From: Benincasa hispida
Taxonomy: Eukaryota; Streptophyta; Magnoliopsida; Cucurbitales; Cucurbitaceae
Assembly: GCF_009727055.1 (NCBI RefSeq)
Contig: NC_052360.1
Span: 67,092,526 to 67,156,525, forward strand
Direction: 5' to 3'
Length of the DNA stretch: 64,000 nt
The notes beneath the pieces were generated by a model, which ran no database searches, was not told the DNA's origin, and saw nothing but the letters and a program-made list of their open reading frames with translations. The translations under genes and the position numbers were made by a program. This document shows, one piece after another, positions 10,455 to 22,979 of this stretch. The stretch's first letter is position 1. Each line of letters opens with the position of its first letter.

Positions 10455-10952
10455 TGTCACAATCGCACATTCAGAAGCTTCACTTAGTGATTGTGTGGCA
10501 CTTGTTTCCGCTCACAAACAAATTAGCCAATTCGAACACAGATCTCCGACGGCACACTGGGTGCATCTCGCAACCTCCACCCTCGTTTGCGAGAAAATGG
10601 TTTTAGAAAACAGGTTTGGAGAAAAGGTTTTCACAAGCGATTTAAATGTGTGAATAGAGAAGAGAAAGACTATAGTAGGCTAGAAAGTATAAGCAACAAA
10701 AACGGCTTTATAATATACTACTCTGGGTATAGGGAAATGATGGTTAGTCTAATCCCCATATAGTGCATTCTGAACAAAAAGCCAATGAGCACCCTTGCAT
10801 ATGCAAAAGGGCGAGCTGTCACTTACAACAAAAAGTACAAGGAAAGCAAACTAACATAACTAATTAAATACATAACATGAAAGCATAATAAAAAGGGGTT
10901 GGATCGGCATGCGGCCATGGACAACACGCCCTGGACAAGCATGACTGTTACA
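10455..10952 (-). mobile_element. G 5' LTR
   Basis: On the minus strand it starts TGTAACAGTCATGC and ends ATTGTGACA, just before the primer site. It is 498 bases, shorter than the L1 and L2 LTRs. The partner LTR is outside the window, so age cannot be judged. Bases 10953 onward read as part of L2-a, implying that G inserted into that LTR; the left half of L2-a would lie beyond the window. Confidence 0.75.
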
Positions 10953-12419
10953 CATGGCAGCCAACACCTGCTTCAAAAATTTATTGAAATCAAAGTGGAA
11001 TTGGGTGATTAAACTCCTTAATCACCATAGTGGGTTTTTCCAATTTTGGAAAAATCCACTATGACTATTTTAATGTTATTTTAATTTAATAAATCAAATT
11101 GATTAAAATAATTTTTTTATTTAAATAACTGATTTATTTAAATTTTAGTTTTTATAATTAATGCAATTAATTAATTTAATATCTTAATATTAAATTAATA
11201 AAATACCAAATTTCGCTATAATGAATTCAATTTCATGTAATTAACATTTAAATCATAATTTAAATATCAATTGATTTTCCAATTTCGTTTAATTTCGATA
11301 AGATTAAACATTTCAATTGTATCGAATAAAATTAAGTGAAACCCTAAATTGAATTTGAACATTTCAAATTCATAACCCTAATTTCAAATCTCATCTAAAA
11401 TACTCAATTTATTAATCTAATTTATGAGCTAGTAGAGGGACCTAATGGACCTATAGATCATGAGCTCCAACGATTTGAAATTAATTGGTTGAACTCTTTA
11501 AACCAAATTAAGTACTATTTGTTAATTATCAAGACATACCACTATAGCTCGATAGTTTCACTCTCCTCACTGTAGATGTATTTCTGTCTATTTTAACTAT
11601 AATTAGAAAGTCGATCCTTTATGGGTCGTTCGTATTTACAGCTAGGTCAAAATTACTGTTTTACCCCTGTAAATACATCTTGCTCTTTAAGCTCCCACTG
11701 ACCCTCTATTAAACAATTGATTTATAATACAACATATAAATCATGTCCCTCTCTACTAAGAGAGGGTGTGACCCCGTTGTTCAAGACTAGGCATCAACAC
11801 TTAATAGAACAACCTATCTGCTAAACCTAAGTCGGGTAGGAGTGAGTTCCATCTTACATAGCTATGTCCCCAACTATCTTTCTGGTCTTATCCCCAAAAT
11901 GGGAAGCTTATTGAGTAGTGCTGTTGGACTACTCTCATCTATACAAATCTAAGGATAATCCCAAATAAACAAGAGTTCATAGTGATTATTTTAGTTTGAA
12001 ATAGTTAGTTTTAATAGTAAACACTCGTTATGAAGAAAAGTGACTATTTCGATGTCTAGTCTTATGCAAACTCATTGCATAGAATGCCCACTCTCATGTC
12101 TCTACATGAATGATTTGTGGACCACATCATTTGTATCATCATACAAAATGGGTCGCATCCAATAGTGTTACCAGGATGAGATACCCAATTTCATCTATAT
12201 ACTTATAGACCATTTAGGCTATATACTATAACTTGATCCTACTTATGTCACACATAAAATTTAAAGTATTCATACTATAATCGTGGATATGTTTATTGGA
12301 TTTTCACAATAGAATGCAATATCAACAACTTTATTGAATAAAATACTCAATAATATTTTATTGATAAATAGAATATGCTAACATGATTTACGAACTATGA
12401 ATTAAGGACATTCCCAACA
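10953..12419 (-). mobile_element. L2-a: partial LTR of the C/D copia family
   Basis: It carries the L2 block order seen in the C and D LTRs: GAGCTAGTAGAGGGACC, a GAGCTCCAACGAT block, a TGTAGATGTATTTCTGTC block, the AAATGGGTCGCATCCAAT block, and an end at CCCAACA (12419). It sits directly against gag of element A. Its other end is lost at the edge of G (10952). Non-coding. The duplication that would prove a simple solo LTR cannot be tested because one end is outside the window. Confidence 0.75.
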
Positions 12420-12844
12420 GTATCTCAGCTTGCCACTTTAGTGAGCAAGTTGGAGATGCAATTAGAGAAGCTCTTGTCATAGCCCAAATCAAACCCAAGA
12501 GAGAATGTGAGTGCAATTACACATCGTAGTATGAAAGAGTTGGAATCACCATCAATGACAGTTTAGCTAGAACACTTGAAAAGAGAAAATACTTCTTTAG
12601 ACTTTATGGGTAAACCACCTTAAGAAAAGAAAAATGGAGTACCCTCTAACCGTCTTCCTTCCTTAAATGGTTATGTTCCTAAACCTCCTTTTCCCTTCAG
12701 GCTTGTGAGACCGAAGGAGCTTGATGGAGACAAAGATAGGGAACTGTTGGACACTTTTAGGAAGGTTGAGATCAATATCCCTCTCTTGGATGCTGTAAAA
12801 CAAATCCCTAGATATGAAAAGTTTCTTAAAGAACTATGCATAAG
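12420..12844 (+). pseudogene. A gag C-terminal/protease linker
   Basis: It reads VSQLATLVSKLEMQLEKLLS, then several stops, then PPFPFRLVRPKELDGD, and then KQIPRYEKFLKELC, which matches QIPRYAKFLKDLY of element B at 16100-16140. This is the region between gag and protease in Athila-like elements. It is cut at the B insertion by the ATAAG duplication (12840-12844), and the next codons are at 44681. Confidence 0.8.
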
Positions 12845-14315
12845 TGATAGGTCTTGTAAAGAGCTATCTTAATAGTGCTAATTCCCTCAATTATGTTTCC
12901 ATTTTTTGCGTACATTGTTTATATAGATAAATTCTAATCCCAACACAAACGGAGTTATTTCAAAGAACTTGGAGTTGAATCGAGCCAAGCTACACCAAAG
13001 AATCACTTAAGAAGAAGAGCCAAGACAAATTACTAATTTTCCCCTCAAAAGGAACAAGTCAACACACTTCAGCAATACTCGCAGTGTCGCAATGCTCCTC
13101 ACACAACTAAGCCTGATGCTAGCTCGATGTTGAAGGACAGAGTGCACCATTTTGTTGCAAAATAGGACAACATTGCAACGCTTCACCCAGAGTCGCAACG
13201 CTTCGAAGATTGACGGAATCGTCCACGTGTGTGCCCACCTTGTGCAACCCAGCGTCGACTCGGTGTCAAGATCCTCGCCCAACAATTCTTGGCTTTTTTA
13301 TGATTTAGCGCTGCAACGCTAGGCTTAGCATCGTGATGCTACACCTGTAGATATAAAAATTGTTCTTTCATTTTCAGTAGAGGAAGAGAACAATTTTTCT
13401 TTTTTGTTGATAGAGGGACCTTAGATTGAAGTTAGAGAGAATCTGACCATTTGTTTTTACATTGAGGGAATTTCTTGTAAAATTGAAAATTCGCTAGTGA
13501 ATTGATTAATGGATTTCATCATATCTTCAAGGATTCTTTCAAGATCTCTCAACTCAATGGCTAGGTAATTGTATTTCTTGGGAAATCTTAATTCTAAGTT
13601 TAAATTCTTGAGTTTTTTTTTTTGTATATTTTCTTGAACTTTCTACATTCTTGAATAGTATTGGGCTGAATTTGAATAGAAATTAATGGAGGATAATTGA
13701 CGCTTTGATTTCATTAAATTCTTGATTGGCACTATTGGATAATGGTGAGATAGGTTAGAAAATTAAATTTTCTTGTGTTAATTAGGACGTTTTCCAAATT
13801 TAACTCTTGAATTTCTTAATTTAGAACATTCATTCAACCATTCTTGAAATTTACTCTAATGTATTTCTTGAATGTCATAATCACGATAACCCTTGTCTTT
13901 AGAGCAATCTAAGAAAAGAACATGATAAATTCTATATAGAAGTGTTTTTTACTTAGATTAGGGCTAATTGATGTGATTCATGTTAATTGGCTATATAGGT
14001 CTTTAAGGGTCTTTCCTTAATGGATTGTGGGATGTTGAGTTTTCAAGTAATTGTTCAAGAACAATAATAGGATTAAACCTAGTAACAAGATTTCTCAAGA
14101 ATCTTTTTCTATCAATTCTCTTCTGAAAAAATAGTAAGATTGAGTTACAAATTGCCTTCATCTTTATTTTAGGTTATTTTTGGCTAATTAATAGAGGTTC
14201 CCTTGGGATCGACCTTCCACTTTAACTACATATTAGTTTTAGTAAATGTTTGAGCATTAGAAATTTCACATGCTTGGGTAAGCTAGAATTAACGACACCT
14301 ATTTTGCACCGATCA
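12845..14315 (+). mobile_element. B 5' LTR
   Basis: Starts TGATAGGTCTTG and ends TTTTGCACCGATCA; 1471 bases. It matches the 3' LTR (41190-44675) along its length once L1-IV is removed. It contains a run of GCAACGCT/GCAATGCT words at 13080-13330, a feature also seen in the LTRs of H. There is no coding frame. Confidence 0.9.
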
Positions 14316-14317
14316 AA

Positions 14318-14335
14318 TTGGCGTCACTATCGAGG
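14318..14335 (+). other. B primer binding site (tRNA-Asp-like)
   Basis: TTGGCGTCACTATCGAGGA follows the 5' LTR. It matches the TGGCGCCGTTGCCGGGGA-type site usual for Athila/Tat elements with a few transitions. H has a related site at 54995-55016. Confidence 0.75.
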
Positions 14336-14477
14336 AATCGTGCAATTGGCCTAGAATCTTTAAATTTATTTCTTTGAAAGAAAAAGAAATAAAAACAAAA
14401 AAAGTTAGTTAACTTTTCTTTTGTGCAAGACCCGTTCCTCTCGAAGTATGCTTTGTGATTTTGTTGTAGATATTGAC

Positions 14478-16020
14478 CATGAAGAAAGGAGGCTATCGAA
14501 AGGAAAGAAAAAGAAGAGAAGAAGGAGAATTTGAAGAATTGAGTCAAGAAGAGGAACCAATATAAACAAACACTATAGGTGAAGCAAGGGAGGAAACGTT
14601 AAGAGAGCTTATCGAACTGGATTACACTCAACAACTGTTATGTATAGTATATTCGGAGACTATGGTACCTCTTGAATTCAAAACCCGGTTTAGTTCATCA
14701 TTTACCCACTTTCTGAGGTAATTCAGGGGAGGACCCACATAAACACATGAAAGAATTTTACCTTGTATGTGATGGTATGCGCCCACACGGGGTAACGCAA
14801 AAACAACTAAATCTTAGGGCCTTTCCCTTCTCCTTGAAGGATGTGGCCAAATGTTGGTTGTACTACTTGCTGGTGGGATCGATTACCACGTAGAATGGTT
14901 TTAAGAAAAAGTTTTTAGAAAATTTTTCCCCTACATTTAAGGCTAATAATATTAGAAAAGAAATATATGGAATAAAAAAATTGGTAGGAGAGTCCCTATA
15001 TGAGTATTGGGAATGGTATAAGCAACTTTATGATCCCTTTCCCTATCAACAAATTTCTAACCAATACCTTATCCAGTATTTCAATTCAGGATTGCTTCCA
15101 TTTGAGAGGAGCAACATTGATGCAGCCATCGGTGGAGCTCTAGCTGACAAAATGCCCACTGAAGCTAGTGAGCTAATATCAACCATGGCGGAGAATTCAC
15201 AGAATTTTGGATAAAGGACTCTCAAATATGATGTTGTTCATGCTAAAGAGGTTAGTGAGTTGAAAACTCAAGTATCTAATCTAGTTTCCCTTTTTACTCC
15301 GGTTGCTCAAGGTGGACTTCCCCAAATTAAACATGTGGAGCATGTGTGTGGTTGGACATGCTTTCGAAGCTTGCCCACAAGGTCAACCTCAAGTGAAAGC
15401 AATAGGAGGTTTCCAAAGGAAGTATGATCCCCACGAGTAAACTTATAACCAAGGGTGGTGAGATCATCCCAATTTCAAATGGGGATCTCAAGGGCAATAC
15501 GAGAACTGGAATCAATCTTCTTCAAACTCCTTAGGTATGTCTCTCGAGGATGTAGTGAAATCCTCTTGCTAACCACTCTTTGAAATTTCAACATGAACTT
15601 CACAATTTGCAAAAGGACAACATACAACTTCAACAAGAAACCAAACAACTTCAACAAGATACCAAATCCTTTCAACAAAAAATTAGACAAGGTTTCTCAA
15701 ACTTGGACAACAAATAACGCTATTTGCAACTGTGATAAGCAAGCTTGTGAGTAAATCATCTAGAAAGCTCCCTGCTCAATTGGAGCATGCAAATATAAGT
15801 GCAATCACTCTCAGAAGCGGTAAGAAAATCCCCTCCCCCTCTCAACATGCAAACCCGGTTTAATCTCCTTCAAAGAAGTAAGAAAAGGTAATTAAAGAAC
15901 AAAAGAGCAAGGTAAGTGAACCAAGTGAGACTCCTATTTTCCTGAGGGATATGATCACTCTCCTCCTAAAGTAGAGTCGCATGTCCCTAAGGCACCATTT
16001 CCTAGTAGATTAGCAAGACC
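14478..16020 (+). pseudogene. B gag (degenerate)
   Basis: A Lys/Glu-rich start (ATG 14478) is followed by the retrotransposon gag domain: FPFSLKDVAKCWLYYL (about 14823-14870), FKKKFLENFSPTFKA, and the best-kept part, LVGESLYEYWEWYKQL to ALADKMPTEASELIS (14981-15214). This matches Athila gag, where GESLYEAWERFK and AAGGALL-KTPEEA occupy the same places. Several stops and frameshifts break it, and the C-terminal third after 15214 is only patchily readable, with a Gln/Phe-rich low-complexity part at 15590-15700. Confidence 0.8.
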
Positions 16021-16970
16021 TAAGGTAGAAGATACCGACCTAGAGCTTGTTGAAATGTTAAAAAAGGTACAAATTAACATCCCTCTGCCTAATGCTATTC
16101 AACAAATACCTAGGTATGCTAAATTTTTAAAAGATTTGTATACTAATAAAAGAAAAGGGAAGGAAGAGGAGAGTGTAACTGTTAGCAAGAATGTCTCCAA
16201 TTTATTAAAAAGGATGTGCCCAAAAAATGTAGAGATCTGGGAATGTTTACCTTACCATGCAAAATAGGAGATTGAATTATTAATCATGCTATGCTAGTTT
16301 TAGGAGCCTCAATAAATGTCATGCCTTTTCATGCTTATGAAGACCTTAAACTGAACGACCTACAAAAAACGAATGTTTGCATACAACTAGCCGATAGGTC
16401 ATACATACAACCCTTAGGTATAGTAGAGGAAGTTTTGTTGAGAGTCGGTGAATTAATCTTTCCAGTCAATTTTTACATTTTGAAGATGGATGAACCATAT
16501 TCTACTTCTCCTTCTTATATTTTACTTGGTAGGCCCTTCATGAGAACTGCAAAAACAAGAATTGATGTAGATAAGAGGTCTTTATTAGTACAATTCGATG
16601 GAGAGGTAAAGTCTTTCAACATTTATGATGCCATGAAATTTCTAGAGGAGTATTTGTCTCTTTGTTCCATAGATACATACGACATGTTTGATGAATTGTT
16701 GTTTTCTATTAATGAAGTTTTGGATTATTTGGTTGCCCCTCCATTGATCTTGAAGATGATGAATCTTTGATTGACTCTTTATTTACTTCTAATGATTTTG
16801 ATTTGAATGATAATGCTTTTAATAATGATGTTGTGGAATCTCAGGTACAAGGGATCAAGCTTAAGGCTCTCCCTTCTTATTTCAAGTATGCTTTCCTAGG
16901 AGAAGAGAAAGCCTTTCCTGTGGTCATATCTAGAGAACTCACATCTTAAGAATGTTCACTAGTAGAAACA
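16021..16970 (+). pseudogene. B protease and linker
   Basis: Two long frames cover this part: 16055-16267 (IPRYAKFLKDLY linker) and 16291-16770. The second contains the Athila-type retropepsin, with LVLGASINVMPF where relatives have a D-[LT]-GAS core, and SYILLGRPFMRTAKTRIDV near its end. The catalytic Asp is replaced by Val (codon GTT at 16297-16299); element A keeps Asp at the same place. A linker rich in Asp/Asn follows to 16949. The region feeds into reverse transcriptase. Confidence 0.85.
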
Positions 16971-17534
16971 TTGAAGGACCACAAGAAAGAAATTGGTTGG
17001 ACTTTGGATGATATCAAAGGGATAAGCCCTTCCCTTTGCATGCATAAAATTGTCCTAGAGGACGGAGCCAAGGCAATTGTTCAACCTCAAAGAAGACTAA
17101 ATCTAACCATGAAAGAAATTGTTCACAAGGAAATCCTCAAGCTACTTGAAGCCGAAATAATATACCCAGTCCTAGATAGCCAATGGGTAAATCTGATACA
17201 CGTGGTACCAAAGAAAACCGAAATAACCATTGTAAAAATGAAAAAGGTGAGATAATTCCAGTGAGAATGCAAAACAGTTGGAGAATGTGTATAGACTTCA
17301 AAAAACTCAACAAGGTAACAAAAAAAGATCACGTTCCTATACGTTTTATTGACCAAATGGTTGAACGGCAAGCCGGGAAGCCATATTTTTGTTTTCTTTA
17401 TGGTTTTTCTAGATTTTATCAAATACCAATAGCGCAGGAAGATCAGGAAAAGACTACTTTTACTTGCACTTATGGTACATATGCATTTAGGAGAATGCCA
17501 TTTGGGCTATGTAACACCCCAGGTACGTTTCAAT
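16971..17534 (+). pseudogene. B reverse transcriptase, N-terminal half
   Basis: Frames 16971-17255 and 17183-17539 overlap through a frameshift. Readable marks are IGWTLDDIKGISPS, the palm entry LLEAEIIYPVLDSQWV, IHVVPKK, and then RMCIDFKKLNKVTKKDH, FYQIPIAQEDQEKTTFTC and FRRMPFGLCNTPGTFQ, all standard for gypsy reverse transcriptase. It is cut at 17534 by copia element C (TCAAT duplication) and continues at 37213. Confidence 0.88.
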
Positions 17535-19289
17535 TGTAAGAGTGTATCATCATGCACCAAAAGCAACAAGGATCAATAAGCATTCAAATTCATTAATGTT
17601 GGCAGAAACTAAAGCATGCTCATCTAATATAAGAGGGTTTGTAGTCATACCTTTGTAGAACTCTTCAAGATCTTGTTCCTCAGCAGCTATTTTCTCCAAA
17701 ACACACCATGAACCACCTCAAGATCTTCCGTACTATCCTCTTGGGGCTTTAGAACGAGTTGTGGGACTCAAGAACAACTTGAACCAGTGGAAACCTAGAG
17801 AGAAGCTCACTGCACCAGTTTGTTTGAAGAACTCTTTCTTCAACACGAAATTTTCTCTAAAATCTCATTGAATGCATGCCTCAATTCCACTCTAATATTC
17901 TTTACTTATTATGGGTGAACATGCAAAGAAGATGGCTGCATGAGATACAACTCATGCTTGGAGTAATTGAAGAGAAGGTAAGTGGTTTTTGTGTGAGCAT
18001 ATTGAAGATGGTGATGGAAAAACCAATTTTTCCATTTTGTGTATTTTTCAATTTTTCTATTTTCATCAAATGATTTCAATAAAACTGAAAAATTAATTTT
18101 ATAAATTAATTTTTCAATAAAATTAATAGATAATTATTTAAATAATTCTAATTAATTTAATATCAAATAATAAATTAATTTTTACACTTATCCATCTTCA
18201 TATATTTAAATCATATTTAAATATAAGTTCTCCTATTCCGTTTCATTATAATTTTAACGTTTCAAATTAACTTATCAAGCTACTCTAAAGCTTACCCATT
18301 TACAAGCTAGTAGGGGGACCTCGCGGACCTATAGATCATGGGCTCCAACGATCCCAGATTAATTAGCTAAACTCATTAGACCGAATTAACCCCATTCGTT
18401 AACTAATGGGTCACTCTACTATAGTCCATAGTTGAACTCCTCTCACTGTAGATATATTATGTCCACTTGATATAACCATAATCAGTAAGTCGATCCTTCA
18501 CAGGTTGTTCGTAATCACAGCTGGGTCAAGATAACCGTTTTACCCCTGTGAATACATCTTGTTCCTTAAGTTTCTACTGACCCTTTAATGAACAATTTGA
18601 TTCATAATACCTATGAATCAAGTCCTTTCTCTATCATGAGAAGGCGGGGCCCCGATTGTTCAAGACCTGGAATCAGTACTTAAGAGAACAACCTATCTTT
18701 TAACCCTAGGTAGGAGTGAATTCCATAGACTTATCCCCAAAATGGGAGGCTTATTGAGCAGTGCTATTAGACTACTCTCATCGTTTCCAAATCAAAGGAT
18801 AATCTCGAACAAACAGGAGTGCATAGTTAGATCAAGATTAAGATTGAGTTAACCTAGTTTACTTTATAAATGAAATAGTAAGTTTTAACAGTAAACGGTC
18901 GTTATAAAGAAATGTGACTATTTTTGTGGTCTAGACTATATGCAAACTCATTGCATAGGATGCCCCCACTCACATGTCTCAAAATGAACGATCTGTGGAT
19001 CATATCGTTTGTAGCACTTTACAACTCCTTGTAAGAACTACAAAGTGGGCTACATCTAATAGTGTTACCAGGATGAGATACCCAATTTCATCCCTATACT
19101 TATTAGACCATTTAGACTATATACTATTAACTTGATCCTGTTTATGTCACCACATAAAGTTAAAGTATTTAAACCATAGCCATGGATATGTTTATTGGAT
19201 TTTCATAATAGAATGAAAAATCAACAACTTATTATTATTGATAAATAGAATGTTTAACACGAACTGCAAGTTCTTGGTTATTCCCAACA
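17535..19289 (-). mobile_element. C 3' LTR
   Basis: On the + strand it runs TGTAAGAGTG...TTCCCAACA, 1755 bases. It pairs with 35407-37207, with many substitutions and small indels between the two, so the insertion is not recent. It is of the L2 family and shares ordered blocks with the D LTRs and, more distantly, with L1. Non-coding. Confidence 0.88.
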
Positions 19290-19313
19290 ATCTCCCACTT
19301 GGACTAAAACTCC
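19290..19313 (-). other. C polypurine tract
   Basis: The minus strand reads TTTTAGTCCAAGTGGGAGAT directly before the 3' LTR. The same words precede the D 3' LTR at 27008-27024. Confidence 0.8.
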
Positions 19314-19439
19314 AATAAGAACAAATATATACAATATAAGGTTGAGAAACATAAAGGGAAAATACAATAAACTAGGGCATCTCGAATACCATAGATATTC
19401 TCCCACTTCTCCTAGATTTCACTACTCGGAGTCCTAGTC

Positions 19440-20849
19440 CAACTAGGGGCCCTTGAACACTTTAGCTGAGAGGGCTTTTGTAAATGGATCAACAAGGTTG
19501 TCTTCTGAGGCAATCTTTGTGACAATCACATCTCCTCGGTGTACTATCTTTCTGATGAGATGGTACTTTCTTTCAATATGTTTTCCACATTTGTGACTCC
19601 TTGGTTCTTTTGAGTTGGCAACAACACCACTATTGTCACAATACAGTGTGATAGGCAGGTGCATATCTGGAAATACTTCCAAATCAGCCAAGAATTTGCG
19701 TAGCCATACTGCTTCTTTAGCAGCTTCACATGCAGCCACATATTCCGCTTCCATTATGGAGTCAGCAATACAACTTTGCTTAATGCTTCTCCAAACTATA
19801 GCTCATTCGTTGAGAGTGAAAACTGATCCTAAAGTAGATTTCCTGAAATCTATGTCAGTCTGGCAATCAGAATCAGTATATCCTATAAGGATCAAATCTT
19901 TAGGTCCATACACAAGCATATAGTCCCTCGTTCTTATTAGATACTTGAGGATGTTTTTGAAAGCAGTACAATGACTGTGTCCCGGATTGGATTAGAACCT
20001 GCTGACGATTCCAACTGCAAGGCGTGTACATAACACTACGTACATCAAACTCCCAAATACAGATGTGTATGAAATTCTTGTCATCTCCTAAACATCTTGA
20101 GGTGTCTTAGAACACTATTCATTCGACAAAATAATTCCATGTCTAAAATGTAACATACCTTTTTTGAAATTTTGCATATTATATCTTGACAACATCTTGT
20201 TAATATAACATGCCTAAGATAGTGCTAATGTTCTATTCTTTCGATTCTGAAAGATCTGTATTCCTAGAACATATTGAGTATCACCCAAATCTTTCATTTG
20301 GAACTGTGTTTCTAACCATCTCTTTACGTCAGCAAGGAAACTTGTCTCATTCCCATTGAGCAAGATATCATCAACAAAAAAAAACTAAGAATGCTATAGT
20401 CTTGTTGACTATCTTGTTGTACACACAAGGTTTGTCAACATTTTATTCAAAGTCATAAGATTTGATTGCAATGTCAGACCTTATATTCCAGGATCTGGAT
20501 GCTTGTTTCAATCCATAAATGGATTGATTAAGCTTATAGACTTTATGTTCCTTTCCTTTTCCGATGAGCCCTTCTGGTTGAGACATAAAAATACTTTCAT
20601 CAAGATAACCATTCAAAAAAGTTGTCTTGACATCCATTTGCCATATCTCATAGTCATAATATGTGGCAATGAAAAGAAGTATTCTTATTGACTTTATCAT
20701 GGCAACAGGAGAAAAAGTTTCTTTATAATCAACTCCTTCTTTTTAGGTAAAACCTTTTGCCACAAGTCTGGCTTTATAGGTTTGCATCTTGCCAGTTTGG
20801 TCTCATTTTCTCTTGTAGATCCATTTGCAACCTATAGGTGTAACCCCAT
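19440..20849 (-). pseudogene. C reverse transcriptase and RNase H
   Basis: From right to left: the copia RT entry (GCKWIYK, then KARLVAKGF), the block YDYEIWQMDVKTTFLNGYLD and YKLNQSIYGLKQASRSW (20443-20700), the FVDD active-site box near 20370, and the RNase H region (GYTDSDCQTD near 19850; MEAEYVAACEAAKEAVWL and LYCDNSGVVANSKEP at 19443-19754, and the tail LVDPFTKAL). Frameshifts and stops separate these blocks. D sits just upstream at 20850, within this gene. Confidence 0.88.
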
Positions 20850-22689
20850 TGTTGGGTTTTATGTCCTAAAACTCGTGGTTTGTAAACAATAGAACTTATT
20901 CTGAAAATTCATTAAGTTGTTATTGAATATTTTGTTTTTTAGAAATCCAATAAACCTAAGTCCCTTGACTATTACATGAGTACTTGAACTTTATGTGGAG
21001 ACATACAAGTGGATCAGGTTTGAGTAAATAGTCAAAATGATCTATAGTATATGAATAAGATTGGGTGTCTTATTTTGGTAACACTATTGGATGCGGCCTA
21101 TTCTGTAGTTGTTACAAAGAGTTGTAAAGTGCTACAAATAAAATGATCCTAATTCGTTCATGTTGGGACATAAGGAGTGGGGGTGTCCTGTGCAAATGAG
21201 TTTTATACAAGATCGGACCATGAAACCAGTCACTCTTACTTTATAATGTTGTTTACTGTTTAAGATGGACTATTTCAAAGCGATGACCTAGGTAACTTGA
21301 CCTTAATCTTGAACTAACTATGAACTTCTGTTTGTTCGGGATTATCCTTTGATCTGCAAACGGTGAGTAGACCAACTACCTCTTCTCAATAAGCCTTCCA
21401 TTTTGGAGATAAGATTGGATGAATAGCCGGGGACATAGGGTGCAAGATGGAATTCACTCCTACTCGAATAGGGTTAGTAGAGCGGTTGTTCCCTTTAAGT
21501 GTTGATTCTAGGTCTTGAACAAGAGGCCTCACCCTCTCATTGGTCCGAGAGGGATTCGATTTATTGATTGGATCACAAATCAATTGTTCATTAGGAGATC
21601 AGTAGAACTTAAGAAACAAGAGGTAATTTCGGGGGTAAAATTGAGACTCGACCCAACCGTTATTACGAACAACCTGTGAAGGGTTAACTTACTAATCATG
21701 GTTATATCGAGTGGACATAATATATCTACAGTGAGGAGAGTTTAGCTATGAGCTTTAATGAAATCACCCATTAGTTAACGAATGGGGGTTAGTTCGGTCT
21801 AATGAGTTTAGCCGATTAATCTTGGATCGTTGGAGCCCATGATTTGTAGGTCTGTAAGATCCCCCTACTAGCTCGTAAATTGATTAGCTCTAGAATAGCA
21901 TGATAAGTTAATTTAAAGTGTCCAAATTAGAATTAAATGAAATTGGAGAAATAATATTTTAATATGATTTAAATATTTAAAAATGGAATTCTGTAAAATT
22001 AATTTAATATTTGATATTAAATTAATTAGAATTATTTAAATTGTTTAAGTAATTATTTATTAATTTTATAAAGAAAATTAACTTATAAAGTCAATTTTGT
22101 AAAACTAATAATATTTTCAATTTTATTAAAAGAATTGATTTATGAAATCAATATTTGAGAAATTGGAAAAGAGAAGAAAAACACATAATGGAAAATTGAT
22201 TTTCTCCATTGTCTTCTTCCAAGTAGCTCACTAACAACCCACATCTTCAAGACTTCATTAACTCCAAGCATGAGATGCATCTCATGTAGCTAATCTCTTT
22301 GCATGAGTGTCTGTAATATATTGAAGAGATTGGAGTGATTTTGAAGAAGGCAACTGAAAGAATTTCTCTGAAAAATTCGGATGAAGAAAGGTGTTCTTCA
22401 TTTGGGTTGCAGCTGTGAGCTTGTCTCTGAATTCCCTTAATTCAGGCTTATTTTGAGTCCCACTACTCAATCTAGAGCACCAAGAGGATAGTAGGGAAGA
22501 TTTGGGATGGTCTACAACAAGATTCAGAGGAGATTTGCAGCTGGATTCAAACTTTGAGGAAGTTCTACAAAGGTATGTCACGAAACCCATTTATTTCTGT
22601 TGAAGCATGTTTTCATTTATGCCAAAATTAATGAATTAGAGTGCTTATGGATCCTAGTCACTTCCGCTACGCAGTGATATGTTATAACA
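20850..22689 (+). mobile_element. D 5' LTR
   Basis: Starts TGTTGGGTTTTATG and ends ATGTTATAACA; 1840 bases. It is closely similar to the 3' LTR at 27025-28847, with fewer differences than the two C LTRs seem to show, as expected if D came after C. No coding. Confidence 0.88.
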
Positions 22690-22691
22690 AC

Positions 22692-22702
22692 TGGTATCAG
22701 AG
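22692..22702 (+). other. D primer binding site
   Basis: TGGTATCAGAG follows the 5' LTR by two bases and matches the initiator-Met tRNA 3' end. Confidence 0.85.
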
Positions 22703-22979
22703 TGTCATATAAGCATTCAATTTAGTTTAATTTTGGTTTGGTGGGTGTTTTATATGAGTTATATGAAACTGCTGTACTGATATGGTTCTTTGAGTTTTGG
22801 CTTTTAATTTCTCTTTCATTTCTCAATTAAATTTGTAATTTTCTCTTGCTTGATGAGCGTAGATGTGTTCCCAAGAGTTTGTATTTATTTGGAGTCATTA
22901 GAGTTGAAATTAAGCTGTAAATCGAAAAACAAATAAAGAGGCCGAGTTGCAGATTCCAGAAAATCAGCCTCTATTCTTA

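Larger units (their letters stand above)
396..10952 (-). mobile_element. Element G: Ty3/gypsy retrotransposon, broken by three L1 insertions
   Basis: Minus-strand gypsy element. Reading leftwards it has a 5' LTR (10455-10952), a Met-type primer site, the gag N-terminus (10407-9921), the gag centre (3627-3438), the gag C-terminus, zinc knuckle and protease (1231-396). Three L1-family LTRs split it. Across L1-III the gag frame resumes exactly once one copy of the AGGTT duplication is removed, which proves the insertion. Reverse transcriptase, integrase and the 3' LTR must lie left of the window or be lost. Gag has several stops, so the copy is dead. Lineage below Ty3/gypsy is not certain; gag resembles plant chromovirus-type gag. 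Confidence 0.85.

Noticed and set aside
13007..13285. 92-residue minus-strand frame in the B 5' LTR, repeated at 41351-41596
   Set aside because: It lies in both LTR copies, is antisense to a word-rich region and shows no domain; LTR sequence.
14299..14547. 82-residue Phe-rich minus-strand frame after the B 5' LTR
   Set aside because: Antisense to the Lys/Glu-rich start of B gag and its primer site.
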